A stretch of DNA of 64,000 bases from Orientallactaga sibirica (GCA_036365145.1 JAEOAD010000018.1:7086001-7150000), one strand, 5' to 3'; counted from the first letter of the stretch, positions 10,345 to 20,821 are shown. Notes: generated by a model from the letters alone, not told the origin. Translations and numbers: made by a program.

Positions 10345-11221
10345 ATACCTGCTCAACAATATAAAAAGTTTTGCTGTTTGTTCTTGGATGAATCCATAAA
10401 CAACGGAAAGTCTCACCAAGTATAGGATTGTAAGGTTTCTTCAGTCCCTTTGGCTTTTTATTGAATCCTGATAAATAACATTTCACTACTTTCTTCAAAC
10501 GGAAATAAGGATTTTCTTCGAGAGCAGCCTCAGACAGGAAATCTGCATGATAGTAGTAATCTGAAAGTTTATCCAGGAAAGAACAAGGTTCCAAAATAAA
10601 TGTAGGCAGAACCACCTTGGACAGGTCCATTCCAGGACAGACTTGTTTTAGCAGAGTCCAGATGAGACTTTTGTTTTCTTCAAACATGGTTTCTGTTTGA
10701 CAAGCTTCACCTGCCTTTCCAAGTTCTTTGTGGTTCTGCTCCATGTAGGTAGTTTCCTTCAAAGGCTCAACAGGCTCAGGTTCAATGTATGAGTCATCTT
10801 GCCTTTCAGATATATCTGTGACACTTTCCTCACTTTTGTCCAACACCTCATTGTCAGACTCGTCATGCTCCTGATTGTTTTCCTTATCAGACTTGTCGGA
10901 ATACATATCTTGGTCCTTAAAATGCTGTCTTTCGATTTCACTATCATTTAACTGGAAGTTGTCACCACTGTGGAGATTGTTAGCACGTAATAAGCCATAG
11001 AGAGTCACATGTGTGTTTTCTGATGAAATGCTCAGGTCATGTTCCTTTCCTTCCCTGATCATTATACGTTTAAGAAGACTAGGGAGCATTTCAAAGCCAG
11101 CTCCAAAGCATCCATCCAGCACCTTCCATCTGACTCTGAAGTAGCTCGGATAATCAAGTAGCTGCTGGGTAAAGGCTGAGTTATGGATCCAACTGCTTCA
11201 CCCTTTGGGCCCTTCACTGCC
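10345..11221 (-). pseudogene. OSBPL8: OSBPL8 retrocopy: end of PH domain, acidic linker, start of lipid-binding domain
   Basis: A 260-codon open frame (10340-11122) reads 'GLLRANNLHSGDNFQL', then a Glu/Asp/Ser-rich linker, then 'PTFILEPCSFLDKLSDYYYH' and 'KKPYNPILGETFRC' of the lipid-binding domain. It stops at the solo LTR after 'EQV'. Several substitutions at normally invariant positions (for example Arg to Cys) fit neutral decay. Confidence 0.9.
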
Positions 11222-11608
11222 TGTGGTAGTTTGAATATATGTCCCCCAATATATTCAGTGTTTTATTAGTTATAGTTTGCATCTTCAATCACCTTGCTAG
11301 AGGCAAGGTCACTGGGGGCCGGTCTTAAGGTGTGGTGTGGGTTTGAGATTCCATTGTAAAGATATGCAAATGTGCCTAGCAGCAGTTCCTGAAGTGTGCT
11401 TGTGTGACCTTTTGGCAGTAGTTTTGCTCTGTGTGCTGTGGTGGCTGGTTGGCTTTCTCTCTCTGTTTGGCCCTGTGAAGAGCAGGCTGCTTTTCCTGCC
11501 TTTATGGAACTTCCCCTGGACTGTAACCTTCAATAAATAATATCCCTTCCTCCATAACTGTGCCTGGTCTGAAAGTTCATCTCAGCGAACCTGAAGCTGT
11601 CTGCTACA
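11222..11608 (+). repeat. MaLR 5' LTR
   Basis: This 387-bp LTR begins TGTGGTAG and ends TGCTACA. It carries 'caataaataatatccc', which supplies the AATAAA signal. By eye it differs from its 3' partner by one inserted base and one substitution. Confidence 0.93.
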
Positions 11609-12831
11609 ATAAAGTGGTACCGAGGAGTGTGGGGTGAGATGAACCAGACCTTGTGGATATTCGTCTTTTGGAACCTTTGTTTTGGAGGAATGGGCATGGA
11701 CTTGGTGCTTGCAACTGAAGATGCCTTCTGGAGTGGTAAGCCAAGTTTTATGGACTATTCTGATGAGAGTTTGAGAATGCTAAGTGCAGACAGTATTGAA
11801 CTTCGAGGCTTGGCTTATGAGCTTTCTAAGGGGAAGGAAAGAGTGCAGAGGACTTTGCTGGAACTGGGCTACTGGCATAAGGGATGGCTACGTTCCACTA
11901 TCCAGGCCCAGAAAGTTTGATCAAGGTTAAATTTGTAATGGACTGATGTGCTTGGCTGAAGATATCGGACTGAGATTTTAAGATTTTAAGTTGGAAAACC
12001 TCAAGCAAGTTAAAAGCAGAGGCACTGAGACTGGTTTAGCTGCTATTGTCAAACACATTAGCAATCTTAAGGAAGGTGGAAGGAAGGTGGCCAGACTTGA
12101 TTTACATTAAAACAATGGAGAGGATGCCTGAGGAAAGACTGTTAAAAATGCAAATGCTTGGAAAGAGCTTACTGGAGAAGGAACCTACTTTTCAAGGCTA
12201 TGATTTATTTTGTCCCTGGATTAAGAATATGGTTGTGTCCTGCACACCTGGTATTGGTTTGGGAAGCATGAAAAATGCATGGAGTGGTCATGAATTGCAC
12301 AGGGTTCCAGGAGCTGCTGCTGAGATTTGGCTTGAGTCAGGGCATGAAGACCCTCAGGAACAGGCTGGAAGAGCCTTTTGGAAGATGGACCATGGTTTGC
12401 ATGGAGACCTGAAGATGTTTTGGATATACCAGGACTGTGCAAAAGGGCTACCATAGAGTGCAGTGTTGGCATGGGATGAAAGTTTTCCCTGGCGACTCTG
12501 CCCAGCTGGAGGGGCGGAATTGGAAAACCTGGAGACTGTTAGTCTCTGGTTATATTGAACTTGAACTGCAGAAGTTTGATGACTGCTGATGGTGGTTGAG
12601 TTTGCATTGTTTTAGTTTCTCCTTGATATGCCTTATACCAGTTAAAAATGTTTACTCTATGCCTTTACATGTTGAAAGTATTTAACTTGTTTGATTTTAC
12701 AGGACTCACTATCTTAAGTTGATCAAGACTGTGAGAACCTTTGAAATTGGACTGAGTACAATTTACAATGTGTGATAGTTATAAATCTATTGGGGGCCAG
12801 GAGCTAAATATATTGGGGGCCAGGGGCGGAA

Positions 12832-13219
12832 TGTGGTAGTTTGAATATATGTCCCCCAATATATTCAGTGTTTTATTAGTTATAGTTTGCATCTTCAATC
12901 ACCTTGCTAGAGGCAAGGTCACTGGGGGCCGGTCTTAAGGTGTGGTGTGGGTTTGAGATTCCATTGTAAAGATATGCAAATGTGCCTAGCAGCAGTTCCT
13001 GAAGTGTGCTTGTGTGACCTTTTGGCAGTAGTTTTGCTCTGTGTGCTGTGGTGGCTGGTTGGCTTTCTCTCTCTGTTTGGCCCTGTGAAGAGCAGGCTGC
13101 TTTTCCTGCCTTTATGGAACTTCCCCTGGATCTGTAACCTTCAATAAATAATATCCCTTCCTCCATAACTGTGCCTGGTCTGAAAGTTCATCTCAGCGAA
13201 CCTGAAGCTGTCTGCAACA
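12832..13219 (+). repeat. MaLR 3' LTR
   Basis: This 388-bp LTR begins TGTGGTAG and ends TGCAACA directly before the target-site copy CTGCC. It follows the polypurine tract at about 12813-12829. Confidence 0.93.
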
Positions 13220-13224
13220 CTGCC

Positions 13225-13887
13225 CAAATAGTCTGTTCCAAAGGATGGAAAAGTTTGAAACAAAAGCCATCCTTTTTTGATGGACGCTCAATGACTTCAC
13301 AAGCATTCAGAAGGACTGTTCCAACCCACTGACCATTTTTTTTGTGTGTGTGTGTTTTATAGATCAGTAGCACCCCAGGTTTCAACACACACCACAACTT
13401 GGTCCAGCTCTTTAGAGTACCACCAGTCTTCAACCAATCAGCCATAACAATAACGGAAGGGTCTGTGATTGTGCTGAGCAACTCCTTTGTGGCTCTTTTC
13501 TTTTCCTCAAGGTAATTTTTCTTTTGCACCTTAAGAGATTCTTTTTTTTGTGAGCTTACTTGATGTTGAATTGTCCTTTTCTGAGCCATTATAAAGTTTA
13601 GATTCAGACTTGCTTTTTGACATAGAAAGCGAAGAATCATCTTAATTTTGAGAAATATCTTCTTTTCCTCTATCAAAACCCTGGTTATGAGGACTTGCTG
13701 GACTAAGACTGTGTGAACCTATAGTTGGTGTTGGATAAGCGTCTTTCCCTTGCCGCTGACTCATCTTTCCTGTCAGAAGTGGAGATTCCTCAGTGTTTGC
13801 TACAACAGTTGATGGCCCAAGGAAATCTTTGCTATCACCAACAAGCAAACTTCGGTCAGGTTCTCCATCTGCTAAGCCTGCCTCCAT
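13225..13887 (-). pseudogene. OSBPL8: OSBPL8 retrocopy: N-terminus and first part of PH domain
   Basis: The start codon is the ATG at 13887 (minus), giving MEAGLADGEPD.., the known type of ORP8 N-terminus. The frame ends at a TAA after 'EDISQN'. Beyond it the sequence continues as ORP8 in shifted frames, through the lysine-rich segment and into the PH domain ('WTKLWCVLKPGVLLIYKT'). A short CA-repeat has inserted a few residues after 'YKT'. The frame also stays open for 76 codons upstream of the canonical start. Confidence 0.9.
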
Positions 13888-14159
13888 AACTGAAGAAGAT
13901 AAGTTTATGCTTCTCTTTCCATTAATGTTTAGCCATCCGACAAGTTTGGAAACCCTGGAGCAGATTATGAAATAATCTTGCATGCAAGTTTTGAAAGGAG
14001 AAAGCGAGGCGGATGGAATGAGAGGAGGGCACTGCAGGTGGGGAATGGTGATGTGCAGCAAGGAGGCAAGAAGGAGCAGTCCTGACGCAATATCCATTTC
14101 AAGTTGACAGTACAATCCAGAATTTTAACTTCATCTAGCAGATGCTGTGGTGGAAGATG

Positions 14160-14494
14160 TACTCAACGGTGCGTGGAAGTGGCAAGCGGGGAGCCGCTTC
14201 CTCACACAGCCGAGAAACGGCGGGGTCCCGGGCCCTCCACGCCCCGGTCGGCTAGGACCCCCAACTTCGCCTGGGTCGCGGTCGCCCGGAGGCAGGTGCG
14301 AGCGAGCCAGCGAGCCGAGGCGGGAGGGCGCGGGGAAGCTGCCGCCTGCGGGGGGGGAACTCGGCCCGAGCTCGGCGCAAACTCCGCTCCGCCGGCGCTG
14401 GGTCAGCCGGTCAGGGCGGCTCCCTTTCCTTCCTTCCTGCCTTCCCTACCGCCCGCGGTCGGCGGCGACAACTGCCGCGGACAAGGGGGAAACC
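14160..14494 (-). promoter_or_regulatory. CpG-rich 5'UTR carried by the OSBPL8 retrocopy
   Basis: This is the most CpG-dense stretch of the window, with many CG dinucleotides and GC boxes. It forms the first exon part of the retroposed mRNA and ends exactly at the target-site copy at 14495. It is inherited transcribed sequence and not the upstream promoter of the parent, but CpG-rich first exons can retain promoter activity. That is inference only. Confidence 0.6.
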
Positions 14495-14509
14495 ATGAAT
14501 TTGTTCTTT

Positions 14510-14974
14510 CTGTCTGTGTCTGCCACTGACCTTGCCTTTAGATGATGGCTAACATAAACGGTTGTCTTTGTTAGATCTGAGTCAGGATCAGAACTGACTT
14601 GGGTGACGTGAATGAGAAAGGAAAGCAGATCTCAATGGCTATAGACGGCTTTATCGGCGTCAAGCAGTGAAGGACTGTAAAATGCTTTGGGCTTGAAGCT
14701 GCAATGGTGTATTTACAGCTGAGCAGACTTTTATATAAAATGGGGGGGGGTGAGAAGAACACAAGGAAGGATGTAGGTCAGGGAAAGCAAGATAGAAACA
14801 AGGCCGTTTCCCTTGCACTTCCCAGTCACAACTTTTAAGATTAAACTGTACTGTCTTCAGGATATGAAAACGGTGTTGTATATTTGTATAGAACAGTGGC
14901 TTTTCATTGAACAGGTATTCCTGTTTCTTTTTTGGGTCCAAGGTCTGAGGCTGTGTTATATTTTTTTCACTTAA
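14510..14974. other. Unique sequence right of the OSBPL8 retrocopy
   Basis: Nothing recognisable was found. A 93-codon minus-strand frame (14660-14941) has no family resemblance that I can see. Confidence 0.5.
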
Positions 14975-15000
14975 TTTTTAAAAAAAAATGTATTTGTAAG

Positions 15001-15034
<34 letters not shown>

Positions 15035-15206
15035 GGGAGAGAGAGAGAGAGAGACTGTGCTGTGCCAGAGCCTCTAGCCACTGCAAAGGAACTCCAGATG
15101 TATGTACCACTTTGTGCATCTGATTTTACATGGGTACTTGGAACCAAAGATGGGTCATTAGGCTTTGCAGGCAATTGCCTTAACTGCTGAGCCATCTTTC
15201 CAGCCC
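14975..15206 (-). mobile_element. tRNA-derived SINE with long GA run
   Basis: This antisense element's tail complement includes a GA microsatellite (15000-15054). The tRNA-like head complement ends 'ctgagccatctttccagccc'. Confidence 0.9.
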
Positions 15207-15211
15207 AATGT

Positions 15212-16436
15212 TGTAATTTTTCTTTATTATTAATAAACATACTTTGTATGGATACATTATGTGTTGGTACCCTCTTTTCCTTCATCCCAGCCCCAATTCC
15301 ACTGGGAACCCTCCTCAGTGGCATTGCAGGTATTCCCCATGAGGTTGTGGATTATGCATTGTGGGAGCAGCAGTCAGTTTTCTTGCGGGGGGGAGGGAAT
15401 GCCTCTGGGTATGATGTCTCAACCTGTAGCTCTTACAATCTTTCTGCCCCCTCTTCTACAAAATTCCCTGAGCTGTGGTGGATGACTTTTAAGTCTACTT
15501 CAGAGATGAGATCTTAGGAGCCTCTGGATCTCTGCTTTGGTAAGTGTTGAGTATCCTCAGGGTCTGTCTCCTTCACCCTGCCTCTGATTATCAGGTTCAC
15601 CATAGAAGCAGCACTCTTCTCATTTCCCCAATTCCTCTGTGGATTCAGCTGTGGCTTGGCTGAAGTGCGAGGGGTAGTTTATCTCCTTAGGTATAACTAC
15701 ATTCTGAAAAAGAACAGATTCTCCAATGGAAAGTGAAATCAGCATAGTTTAAATGGGGTAAGCATTACTAATTTAGGGAGAGTTTGATGTTTGTAACCCC
15801 TCTTTTATACAAAGACTAGTGAAAGCTTGATACTGGAGAGCATAATCTTTGTTTCCATAGGATTCTGATCTGGTTTCCAATTCCAGATATTGGTTCCATT
15901 ATAGTGAGCAAATCTTTCAGCCAATCAGAAAGCTATTGGTTACCCACCAAGGCTGTGTGCCACTATTGACCTGTCATATACATCCTGTCAGGGTGTTTGC
16001 TTCTGAGTAGGGTAGCTCTCTGGTTGCTCAGACCATTGTTGGTCACTTTCTCCCAGTAGCTCCTGTAGCACTTTCTAGCACTAGACAGGCTGTATGGCTC
16101 TCTTCTGGATTCCAGCCAGGTCTCTCCAAGTTCTGTGTCAGCAGCATATGGTGTCTTCAGCAATAGGGTCTTAGCTTTTACCTCCAGTGGGTAATCAAAT
16201 GCTTTGACAGAAATCTGTATTGTTTTGGGGACCTCATAGGTCCCTCTAATTAACAGCTCATTGTGGGTAGCAACCTATTTCTGGTACTGGGAGTTACAGG
16301 CCAGAGACAAAAAAAAAATTTTTTTATAAGCTTAGGCTTCATATACCCTCCTAGGGCCCTTTGTTTCAGATGCTCCTCTCTTATTCCTGTTGACGGTTCA
16401 GTGGTGCCAGTTCATTTTGGATTTAGTTTTGTTTTT
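15212..16436 (-). repeat. L1 3'UTR segment
   Basis: The plus-strand text parallels 28590-29280, 37000-38300 and 38700-40250, all L1 3'UTRs in the same orientation, sharing blocks such as 'ctaacaatctttctg' and 'gggaataactgggtc' in their continuations. It contains no coding sequence. Confidence 0.8.
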
Positions 16437-16532
16437 AATTTTTAAAATATTTTATTTATTTATTTGAGAGAGAGAAAAAGGGAGAGAGAGAATGGGTGTG
16501 CCAGGGCCTCCAGCCACTGCAAGTGAACTCCA
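16437..16532 (-). mobile_element. Truncated tRNA-derived SINE at L1 3'UTR/ORF2 junction
   Basis: Only the tail and part of the body are present (to 'aagtgaactcca'). The L1 sequence that should lie at this junction, judged from 38300-38400, is partly missing, so insertion and deletion coincide here. Confidence 0.75.
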
Positions 16533-17741
16533 CAACTTCATTATCCATTCATCCCATTATGAGCACTTGGGTTGATTCCAGTTTTTAGCTATAATGAATT
16601 GAGCAGCTATCGACATGGTTGAGCAAATATCTCTGTGGTGAAGCATGGAGCATTTAGGGTAAATGCTCAGTAAGGGAATAACTGGGTCTGTTGGTAGCTC
16701 TATGTTCATCCTTTTCAAGAATTTCCATATTTATGTCCATAGTGGTTGTACAAGTTTACATTCCAACCAACAGTGGATGAAGGTTCCTCTTTCCCCACAT
16801 CATTGCCAGCATTGGTTGTTTGGTTATTTTAATGATTGCCATCCTTGCTGGAGTAAGGTGGAATCTCATAGTTGTTTTAATTTGCATTTCCCTAATGGTT
16901 TGGGATGTTGAACATTTTCTTAAGTGTGTGTTAGCCATTTGTATTTCTTCCTTGGAGAACTCCATATTCAGTTCTCTGCACTATTTTTGGAGTGGTTTGT
17001 TTGATTTTAGTTTTTGAGTTTTTTGTAGATTCTAGATATTAGGCTTCTGTCAGTGATACAGCTGGCAAAAAGTTTCTCCCATTCATTGGGTAATCTCTTG
17101 GCTCTGCTTATGGTATGTTTGTCTGTGCAAAAGCTTTTTAGCTTGATGAGATCCCTGGCTACTTTTTTTTTTTTTTCAAGAAGTCTTTCCCCACTCGTAT
17201 ATTGTAGAGAGTTCCTCCTATTTTTTTGCATCCAGTAGGAGATGAATTTCAGGTCTTATATTGAGGTCTTTAATCCATTTGGACTTGATTTTTGTGTATG
17301 GGGAAATTAGTGGGTCTAGTCTTATTTTTCTACATATGTTATTCAATTTGTCCAGCCCCATTTGTTGAAGATGCTGTCTTTTCTCCAGTCTCCATTATTG
17401 GCACCTTTGTCAAAGATCAAGTAGCTGTAGTTACTTGACCTAAGATCTGGGTCTTCAATTCAGTTCCATTGGTCTATATTTCATTGATTTTTTTCTTAGT
17501 TTCTAATTCATTACTTTCTGCTGCGATATTGAATATTTCTGCCTAGAGCTCTTAGGGTTGGATTCTTCTTGTTTTTCCAATTCCTTTAGGTGGACTGTTA
17601 GGTTATTAATTTGGGATCTCTGTCTTTGTTATGAAGGCATTTAGCATTATAAAATTTACCCTTAGGATTGCCTTCATTGTGTCACATAAGTTTTGGTAAG
17701 TTGTGTTTTCATTGTCATTCAATTCTAGAAATTTTACAATT

Positions 17742-17772
17742 TCTTTTTTTATTTTTTTTGAGAGAGAGAGAC

Positions 17773-17808
<36 letters not shown>

Positions 17809-18007
17809 GGCAGAGAGAGAGATAGAGAGAATGGGCATGCCAGGGCCATTGTGAACTAACGCCAGATGCATGCACCCCCTTGTAGGCAAGTGCAGCATTG
17901 CATGCTTGTATCATTTGCATCTAGGTAAACGTGGGACCTGAAGATGGAATGGGCTTTCTTAGGATTGGCAGGAAGGCACCTTAACCATTAAGCTGTTTCT
18001 CCAGCCC
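17742..18007 (-). mobile_element. tRNA-derived SINE (long subtype) in L1 ORF2
   Basis: An antisense copy with a GA microsatellite complement at 17761-17830 and the 'cccttgtaggcaagtgcagc' block of the longer subtype. It interrupts ORF2. Confidence 0.9.
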
Positions 18008-18059
18008 TCTTTTTTGATTTCTTCCACACCCATTCATTGTTTAAAAGTGTGTTGTCCAA

Positions 18060-18214
18060 GCCGGGTGTGATGGCACACACCTTTAATCCCAGCACTTGGA
18101 GGCAGAGGTAGGAGGGTCACTATGAGTTTGAGGCCACCCTGAGACTACATAGTGAATTCCAGGTCAGCCTGGGCTAGAGTGAGACCCTACCTTGAAACCA
18201 ACCCCCCCCAAAAG
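18060..18214 (+). mobile_element. B1-like SINE in L1 ORF2
   Basis: The element starts 'gccgggtgtgatggcacaca' and ends 'gagaccctaccttgaaacc', followed by a C/A-rich tail. L1 ORF2 text resumes at about 18215. Confidence 0.9.
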
Positions 18215-18494
18215 AATTTGTTCAGTCTCCAGGAGCTGGTGGAGTTCCTGATGTATCTGTTGTTGTTAATTTCTAGCTTTAAAGCATTGTGATCTGATAT
18301 GATGCAGGGAGTAACTTCAATTTTTCTGAATTTATGGGGGCATGCTTTATAGCCCAATATATGGTCTATTTTGGAGAAGGTTCCATGGGCTGCTGAGAAG
18401 AATTGTATTTTGTAACACTGGAGTGGGAAGTTCTGTAGATGTCTGTTAGGTCTAGTTGATTTATGGTATTGTTGAGCTCTATTATTTCCGTGTT

Positions 18495-18873
18495 TGTTGG
18501 GGTCCCTCTAGGGCCAGCCCATGAGGGGTGTAGGGTCTCTGCTGGGTAGGGGGTGAGAGGCGTGGTGTCATGACACAGACATCGGGAGTTGGGTGGAAGC
18601 AAGCAAAGGGTGAGCTGTTGCAAACTCGTTTATTCAAGGAAGTGTAGGGGTTTTTAAGGGGTTGGCTGGCCAATCGTTGTATAGGGTGGTTCCCTTCTTG
18701 TGACCAATGACAGCCTATTTCCAGGCAGATCATCTCACAGCAGGTTGCTCACGGGATGGGGCTGTAGCTGTTGTCACACTAGGCCTGTGCAAGATGCCAT
18801 GTCCACAGAAGCCACTTCCTGGTTTCTTCTAGCAAGTGGCCTGGCTAGGGCCTGACCTGCATTGTGCCATACA
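18495..18873 (-). repeat. ERVK-type provirus 3' LTR
   Basis: The plus strand begins TGTTGGGGTCCC and ends GCCATACA. The same LTR family occurs at 22030-22407 and as a solo copy at 31028-31404. The adjoining internal sequence on the minus strand is an A/G-rich polypurine tract (complement of 18874-18885). Confidence 0.88.
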
Positions 18874-18989
18874 TATCCTCCTTTTTTGTTTTTATTATTG
18901 GTGACCCTGGGAGGCATGGTTCTTTGCCAAGCCATTGTTGACCCCAGGCCCCAAGGGATTATCATATGCGATGGTGCCTGTCTTAGGTT

Positions 18990-20000
18990 GCCCCATCTCA
19001 TGGGGTCTTACCCATCATTAAGTACCCAACATCCTGTGAGAAAGCCTGAGGGGTTTTGACTGTTGCCTAGAAGGCATGGAGGGCCTAGTGGGGGTGGCTC
19101 TGTGGCATGAGAATGGTCCCAGCGAGAATCAACTATAGAACCTGAGGAAAGACTGGGGTAGACAGGTTTACAAATGAGAAATGGTGTATAAGATACCATA
19201 TGGTGGTTCACAAGGGGTTGCCCCTTCCAATTGATAAATGGCTCCCTGTAGTAGAACCTTGTTTGTTTGGATGGCAGGGATGTGCTGAGCAAAAACTCTG
19301 AGACATCTGAAAAGGATCAGCATAATGGTGAGAATAATTAGGATTCCTGCCAGGATAAGAAGAGAGGAAGGGTTGAAGAAAGAAATGTAAAGTTATCATC
19401 AGGAGAAACAGCTGCAAAACCAATTGGTGCCTGTCTAACCATAACATGGAGGTCAGCATGAATAGTCATGCAAGGGCTCAGTCTACAACTAAGGAGGGAG
19501 CAGTTGAGAAAGCCTCCAGAAAAGAGTAAAAAGGGGGAGGCATTGAGTGTTGGGACCAAGACAAAATAATAGGGGGGTTTAACATAAACAGGTTGTTGGG
19601 TGACTGTTGTGAGCTCACCCTTAGTGCTATAAATAGTAGCATTGAGTGTCCTTAATGGTAGCAGATCAATGCAATCAAAGCAGTTGCAAAGGAATTTATG
19701 CCTGGTTGGAGGCATTAATAAGCAAAAAGCAAAAAGGTAAAGGTGTGGCTAAGGAGAAGTACTTGCTTCAAGGGGGAGAAATACAGTGAAATAGAGTGGC
19801 TAAAATGAAGCCTAGGAAAAGCCTGGGAATCTAGGACCACTGCACCAAGCAAGTATGGCCTAAGAAGAATTATCCAAAATGGTTTCTGGGAAGTGGTAGT
19901 AGGGAGAAAAGGAGATAAAAGGAGAAAAGGGGGAATAAGTTTACAGTCCTGTATCTGGCCTGAGGGGTTTGGCATCCTCCTCCTCATCAAGGCGGATCCA
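18990..20000 (-). pseudogene. Betaretrovirus-like env remnant
   Basis: Minus-strand frames at 19715-19990, 19338-19715 and 19008-19292 follow each other between integrase and the 3' LTR. The middle one (125 codons) has a 'TTVTQQPVYVKPPYY' block and Asn-linked glycosylation sites typical of a surface subunit. Frames are interrupted, and the transmembrane part is not recognisable as a whole. Confidence 0.55.
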
Positions 20001-20179
20001 GAGTCAGTGACTGGTTGGATGTTTCTGGCAGGGATCCAGATCAGGATCTGTGAAGTTTATGGAAAGACACAAGCATACCCTTGGCCCTGTGTTAAAAGAG
20101 GTTGGGATAACTTCCAGATATTATTAAGAGGATCCTTCCAGTGAACTAAGGGTAAGGGTGTTTTAGTTGGTTGGGACCT

Positions 20180-20821
20180 CTAATGTTTATAGGCTGGGGA
20201 GAGTCCTTCCTCGTCAAAGGTGAGAAAATTGAGGGTGAAGAGAGCTTCCACCAGGGCCAAGTGGGGATCCTTGGGTGACATAGTGGACTTTTGTTTTAGA
20301 ATTAGTTCCTTTAGGGTCTGGTTAGTTCTCTCCACTATGGCTTGTCCTTGTGGGTTGTAGGGGATCCCAAGGGAGTGTTTGATTCCCCAGGATTCCATGA
20401 AGGATGTGAATTGGGTAGATGTGTATGTAGGGCCATTATCAGTTTTAATTGACCAGGGTATGCCCATGACCAACGTGGAGATTTTTGTCACCTTAATGAC
20501 ATGGGATGCCTACTCCCCTGAGAGAGCAATAGCAAAAGTAAGCTTAGAGTAAGTGTCCACGATGACATGGACATATTTGAGGTTACCAAAGGAAGGTATG
20601 TGGGTAACATCCATCTTCCAGATAGAATTTGGGGTAAGGCCTCTAGGATTGATTCCTTGAGGCTGTAGGGGGCCCAAGGGGGTTGGGGGAGTGCATGTCT
20701 TATAGGTATGGGTTAAATGTTTGCATTGGCTAAGTGAAAACTCAGGGTATAGGGTTCGTAGGTTAGTGGAGGATAGATAGAACCTTTGGTGTAAACATCT
20801 AGCTTGTTCTAAATGTGGCAA
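20180..20821 (-). pseudogene. Betaretrovirus-like integrase remnant
   Basis: Two frames (20510-20821 and 20180-20491) cover the end of the zinc-binding domain ('KTCTPPT' region, first Cys context altered), the core strand '[19 protein letters not shown]' with the first catalytic Asp, 'IKTDNGPTY' with the second, and 'QAIVERTNQTLK' with the catalytic Glu. All three acidic residues survive, but a stop and a frame break separate the halves and there is no upstream pol. Confidence 0.82.

Larger units (their letters stand above)
11222..13219 (+). mobile_element. Complete MaLR (MT/ORR1-type) LTR retrotransposon
   Basis: Two almost identical LTRs (11222-11608 and 12832-13219) enclose about 1.2 kb of non-coding MaLR-type internal sequence, which opens with a 'GTGGTACCGAGGAGTG' leader and ends in a purine tract ('gggggccaggggcggaa') right before the second LTR. 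The 5-bp direct repeat CTGCC (11217-11221 and 13220-13224) marks the integration. MaLRs lack their own enzymes and move with ERVL proteins. The short frames at 11627-11920 and 12046-12456 resemble no protein I know and are not convincing genes. Confidence 0.93.
7783..14494 (-). pseudogene. OSBPL8: OSBPL8 (ORP8) processed retrocopy, near full-length, broken
   Basis: The parent encodes ORP8, an ER-anchored lipid exchanger that swaps phosphatidylserine for PI4P at ER-plasma membrane contacts. On the minus strand the copy runs without introns: a GC-rich 5'UTR (13888-14494), start codon at 13887, N-terminus and PH domain (13225-13887 and 11140-11221), acidic linker, OSBP-related lipid-binding domain (10345-11060 and 9340-9810), and a C-terminal hydrophobic anchor with stop at 8676-8678. 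A 3'UTR and an A-tail (T-run 7781-7790) follow. The direct repeat ATGAATTTGTTCTTT flanks it (from 7768, and 14495-14509), the signature of L1-mediated retroposition. An in-frame TAA sits after about 80 codons, and frameshifts occur near 13560, 9405 and 8960. Three later insertions are a solo LTR, a MaLR and a B1 SINE. The ORP8 match is strong over the whole length; ORP5 fits less well. Confidence 0.93.
16533..18494 (-). pseudogene. L1 ORF2 C-terminal half, decayed
   Basis: The plus-strand text is the complement of L1 ORF2 from its cysteine-rich end back towards the reverse transcriptase. It contains complements of the well-known 'tggtgggaatgtaa'-type region and of 'gaatgaatggataac'-type blocks. 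Short frames (16756-16965, 17007-17231) translate to L1 ORF2 fragments in the minus direction. Two SINEs interrupt it. Confidence 0.7.

Noticed and set aside
11627..12456. 97- and 136-codon frames inside the MaLR
   Set aside because: MaLR internal regions are non-coding, and the corresponding stretch at 61600-62440 has stops in both frames.
14104..14545. Two overlapping GC-rich plus-strand frames of 141 and 132 codons
   Set aside because: They are antisense readings of the OSBPL8 retrocopy's CpG-rich 5'UTR; GC-rich DNA stays open by chance and neither frame has family features.
15000..15054. Regular GA repeats resembling short spaced direct repeats
   Set aside because: Microsatellites in SINE tails (also 17761, 22760, 39839); there is no spacer-repeat structure, so this is not a CRISPR-like array.
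19338..19715. A possibly intact env gene in the ERVK-type provirus
   Set aside because: Only 125 codons are open; the surrounding env frames are interrupted and the transmembrane part is not recognisable.
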